DNA of 7,654 nucleotides, taken from the NCBI GenBank assembly GCA_017984035.1, contig JAGOAF010000049.1:1-7654 (forward strand). The letters are read 5' to 3'. Positions 6,257 to 7,654 of this stretch are shown here, in pieces. Positions within the stretch are counted from its first letter, which is position 1; every line of letters begins with the position of its first letter. Under the pieces are notes generated by a model that was not told the DNA's origin, searched no databases, and was given only the letters and a program-made list of their open reading frames with translations. A program made the translations under genes and the position numbers. The stretch comes from Flavobacterium sp. Lineage in GTDB: Bacteria; Bacteroidota; Bacteroidia; Flavobacteriales; Flavobacteriaceae.

Positions 6257-6712
6257 CTATTGTACTCGAACCGCTTCTGGCACTAATAGTTCGTACTCGC
6301 CGTGATTTCGAATCACATCACGTACAATACTCGAACTGATATAGGACGTTTTGGCTGCCGTTAATAAAAAGACGGTTTCAATCTTAGACAAACGTCGGTT
6401 CGTGTGTGCAATAGCTTTTTCAAATTCGAAATCGGCAGGGTTGCGCAAACCGCGTAAAATAAAGTTGGCGTTGATTTTATGACACAAATCAATGGTTAAT
6501 CCTTCATAGGTAATGACCGAAATTTTTGGTTCGTCTTTGAAAGTCTCTTCAATGAAACGCTTTCTTTCTTCTAAAGAAAACATGTATTTTTTATCGGCGT
6601 TGACACCAATTGCAATTACGATTTCGTCAAACAAAGGCAAGGCTCTGTTGATGATGTCTTTATGCCCTAGGGTAATGGGGTCAAACGAACCTGGAAATAT
6701 GGCTTTTCTCAT
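6257..6712 (-). CDS. coaD: Pantetheine-phosphate adenylyltransferase (CoaD/PPAT)
   Basis: CoaD transfers AMP from ATP to 4'-phosphopantetheine, giving dephospho-CoA and pyrophosphate, the penultimate and regulated step of coenzyme A synthesis in the cytoplasm. The 151-residue sequence is close to the family's usual length (159 in E. coli) and carries its marks. FPGSFDPITLGH (6-17) includes the nucleotidyltransferase TxGH motif (T14, G16, H17). LRGLRNPADFEFE (87-99) carries the conserved arginines and the phosphopantetheine/ATP site. YISSSIVRDV (124-133) is the ISSxxxR nucleotide-binding motif. No key residue is missing. The ATG at 6712 follows the ddl stop by 10 bases, so the two are almost certainly co-transcribed. 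There is no Shine-Dalgarno match in the gap (ACCCAACACC), normal for this phylum. The start is fixed by the family's N-terminal strand, MRKAIFPGSFDP. Confidence 0.98.
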   Translation of the reverse strand: MRKAIFPGSFDPITLGHKDIINRALPLFDEIVIAIGVNADKKYMFSLEERKRFIEETFKDEPKISVITYEGLTIDLCHKINANFILRGLRNPADFEFEKAIAHTNRRLSKIETVFLLTAAKTSYISSSIVRDVIRNHGEYELLVPEAVRVQ

Positions 6713-6722
6713 GGTGTTGGGT

Positions 6723-7654
6723 TTAGGCTAAAGCCAATTCGATGGCATTAGAAAACAAGTCTTCTAATGAAATACCAGCTTCTTTGGCTTGTTGTGGCAA
6801 CAAACTCTCGGTGGTTAAACCTGGAATAGTATTCATTTCTAACATATGTGGTTCACCGTCAACGATGATGAATTCAGAACGAGAGAACCCTTTCATTTTT
6901 AAAGCTTTGTAGGCTCGTTTCGCAATTTCGCCTACTTTTTGCGTCATCTCGTCTGAAATGCGGGCTGGTGTAATTTCTTGCGATTTTCCAAGATATTTGG
7001 CTTCATAATCAAAGAAATCATTTTCAGAAACAATTTCAGTGATTGGTAATACTGTAATTTCGCCTTTGTAATTGATCACCCCAACAGACACTTCGGTACC
7101 ATCTAAGAAACTCTCGATGATGATTTCGTTGTCTTCTTTGTAAGCTACTTCTATGGCAATAGGTAATTCGGCAGCGGTTTTTACTTTTGAGATTCCGAAA
7201 CTTGAACCGGCTTTGTTCGGTTTAACAAAACAAGGCAAACCTACTTTAGCTACAATAGCGTTCGTATCGATAAGGTCGCCTTTATTTAGGTAATACGAAG
7301 TAGCTGTTTTGATGCCGTATGGTTTTAAAACCGAAAGTAAATCACGTTTGTTGAAAGTTAATGCAGCTTGATAATAATCGCAAGCAGTTTGGGGAATACC
7401 TAGTAATTCGAAATAGGCTTGCATCAATCCGTCTTCGCCAGGAGTTCCGTGGATGGCATTGAAAACACAATCAAAAACAATTTTTTTTCCGTTAACAGTA
7501 ACTGAAAAATCATTTCTATCGATAGGAAATTCGGTATCATTGGCATCTACATAGACCCATTTTTCTTTGAAAATATGGATTCTAAATCCGTTGAATTTAG
7601 TTTTGTCTAAGAATTGGTATACGACGTTTCCGCTAATTAGGGATATTTTGTATT
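6723..7654 (-). CDS. ddl: D-alanine--D-alanine ligase (5' end cut by window)
   Basis: Ddl joins two D-alanines using ATP to make the dipeptide for the peptidoglycan stem, a cytoplasmic ATP-grasp enzyme. The frame is open to the window edge, giving 309 visible residues beginning YKISLISGNVVYQFL; about 14 N-terminal residues are outside. Visible marks are IHGTPGEDGLMQ (67-78), the ATP-grasp segment FVKPNKAGSSFGISKV (142-157), IIIESFLDGTEVSVGVI (177-193) with its ATP-binding glutamates, and the omega-loop EAKY (217-220). The C-terminal metal and substrate segment is RSEF...HMLEMNTIPGLT...SLLP (258-286). The omega-loop tyrosine, rather than phenylalanine, points to D-Ala-D-Ala rather than D-Ala-D-Lac synthesis. 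RSEF has Glu where E. coli DdlB has Asp257 (RID), a metal-ligand position. The two leftover bases at the edge (AA) fit the GAA codon of the family's GGxSxE glutamate. In-frame TTG and ATG codons at 7427 and 7424 fall inside the HGTPGEDG motif region and are not the start. Confidence 0.97.
   Translation of the reverse strand, partial: YKISLISGNVVYQFLDKTKFNGFRIHIFKEKWVYVDANDTEFPIDRNDFSVTVNGKKIVFDCVFNAIHGTPGEDGLMQAYFELLGIPQTACDYYQAALTFNKRDLLSVLKPYGIKTATSYYLNKGDLIDTNAIVAKVGLPCFVKPNKAGSSFGISKVKTAAELPIAIEVAYKEDNEIIIESFLDGTEVSVGVINYKGEITVLPITEIVSENDFFDYEAKYLGKSQEITPARISDEMTQKVGEIAKRAYKALKMKGFSRSEFIIVDGEPHMLEMNTIPGLTTESLLPQQAKEAGISLEDLFSNAIELALA

Noticed and set aside
6513..6731. Plus-strand open frame opposite coaD.
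   Set aside because: It is antisense to the conserved N-terminal half of coaD and spans the ddl-coaD junction.
7422..7427. Apparent TTG/ATG start of a 234-residue ddl product.
   Set aside because: The frame continues upstream to the window edge and encodes the conserved HGTPGEDG motif and N-terminal domain, so this is internal.
7481..7488. Run of eight A (minus strand) in ddl as a possible frameshift site; a similar run is at 2673-2680 in the peptidase gene.
   Set aside because: Both genes stay in a single intact frame through the run with family-like sequence on both sides, so no frameshift is needed.

Overview
The window looks like ordinary chromosomal core sequence from a member of the Bacteroidota, most likely a Flavobacterium or close relative. 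The signs are an AT-rich base composition, a Rho protein with a long asparagine/glutamine-rich insertion, a DUF4293 membrane protein divergent from rho, start codons without Shine-Dalgarno sequences, and several copies of the Bacteroidota promoter element TAnnTTTG upstream of genes. The genus assignment rests on remembered family resemblance, not on a database search.

Layout from left to right. A DUF4293-type membrane protein (minus, 1-397, cut by the window edge) diverges from rho (plus, 582-2273) across a 184-bp spacer. rho converges on a secreted M14-family zinc carboxypeptidase (minus, 2332-4062), and the two share a bidirectional hairpin terminator at 2290-2333. Across a 113-bp divergent spacer with a promoter facing each way lies a DbpA-like DEAD-box RNA helicase (plus, 4176-5519). 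It converges on a PhnA-domain zinc protein (minus, 5615-6193), and a second shared hairpin terminator at 5563-5594 separates them. The right end holds a minus-strand cluster transcribed in the order ddl (cut at its 5' end by the window edge), coaD, then the PhnA-domain gene. Every gap between genes is under 200 bases.

The genes fall into three themes: RNA metabolism (Rho termination factor, DbpA-like helicase), essential small-molecule and cell-wall synthesis (CoaD for coenzyme A, Ddl for the D-Ala-D-Ala peptidoglycan precursor), and less defined envelope or export functions (DUF4293 protein, M14 peptidase). Nothing links all of them into one pathway. Gene pairs are arranged head-to-head or tail-to-tail with compact shared control signals.

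I found no mobile element, CRISPR array, RNA gene, defence island or obviously new system. The points most worth a second look are the disordered insertion in Rho, the G-depleted rho leader that could serve autoregulation, the nearly leaderless helicase start with its DEFD motif II, a four-copy 7-bp tandem repeat after the helicase, and an Asp-to-Glu change at a predicted metal-binding position in Ddl.
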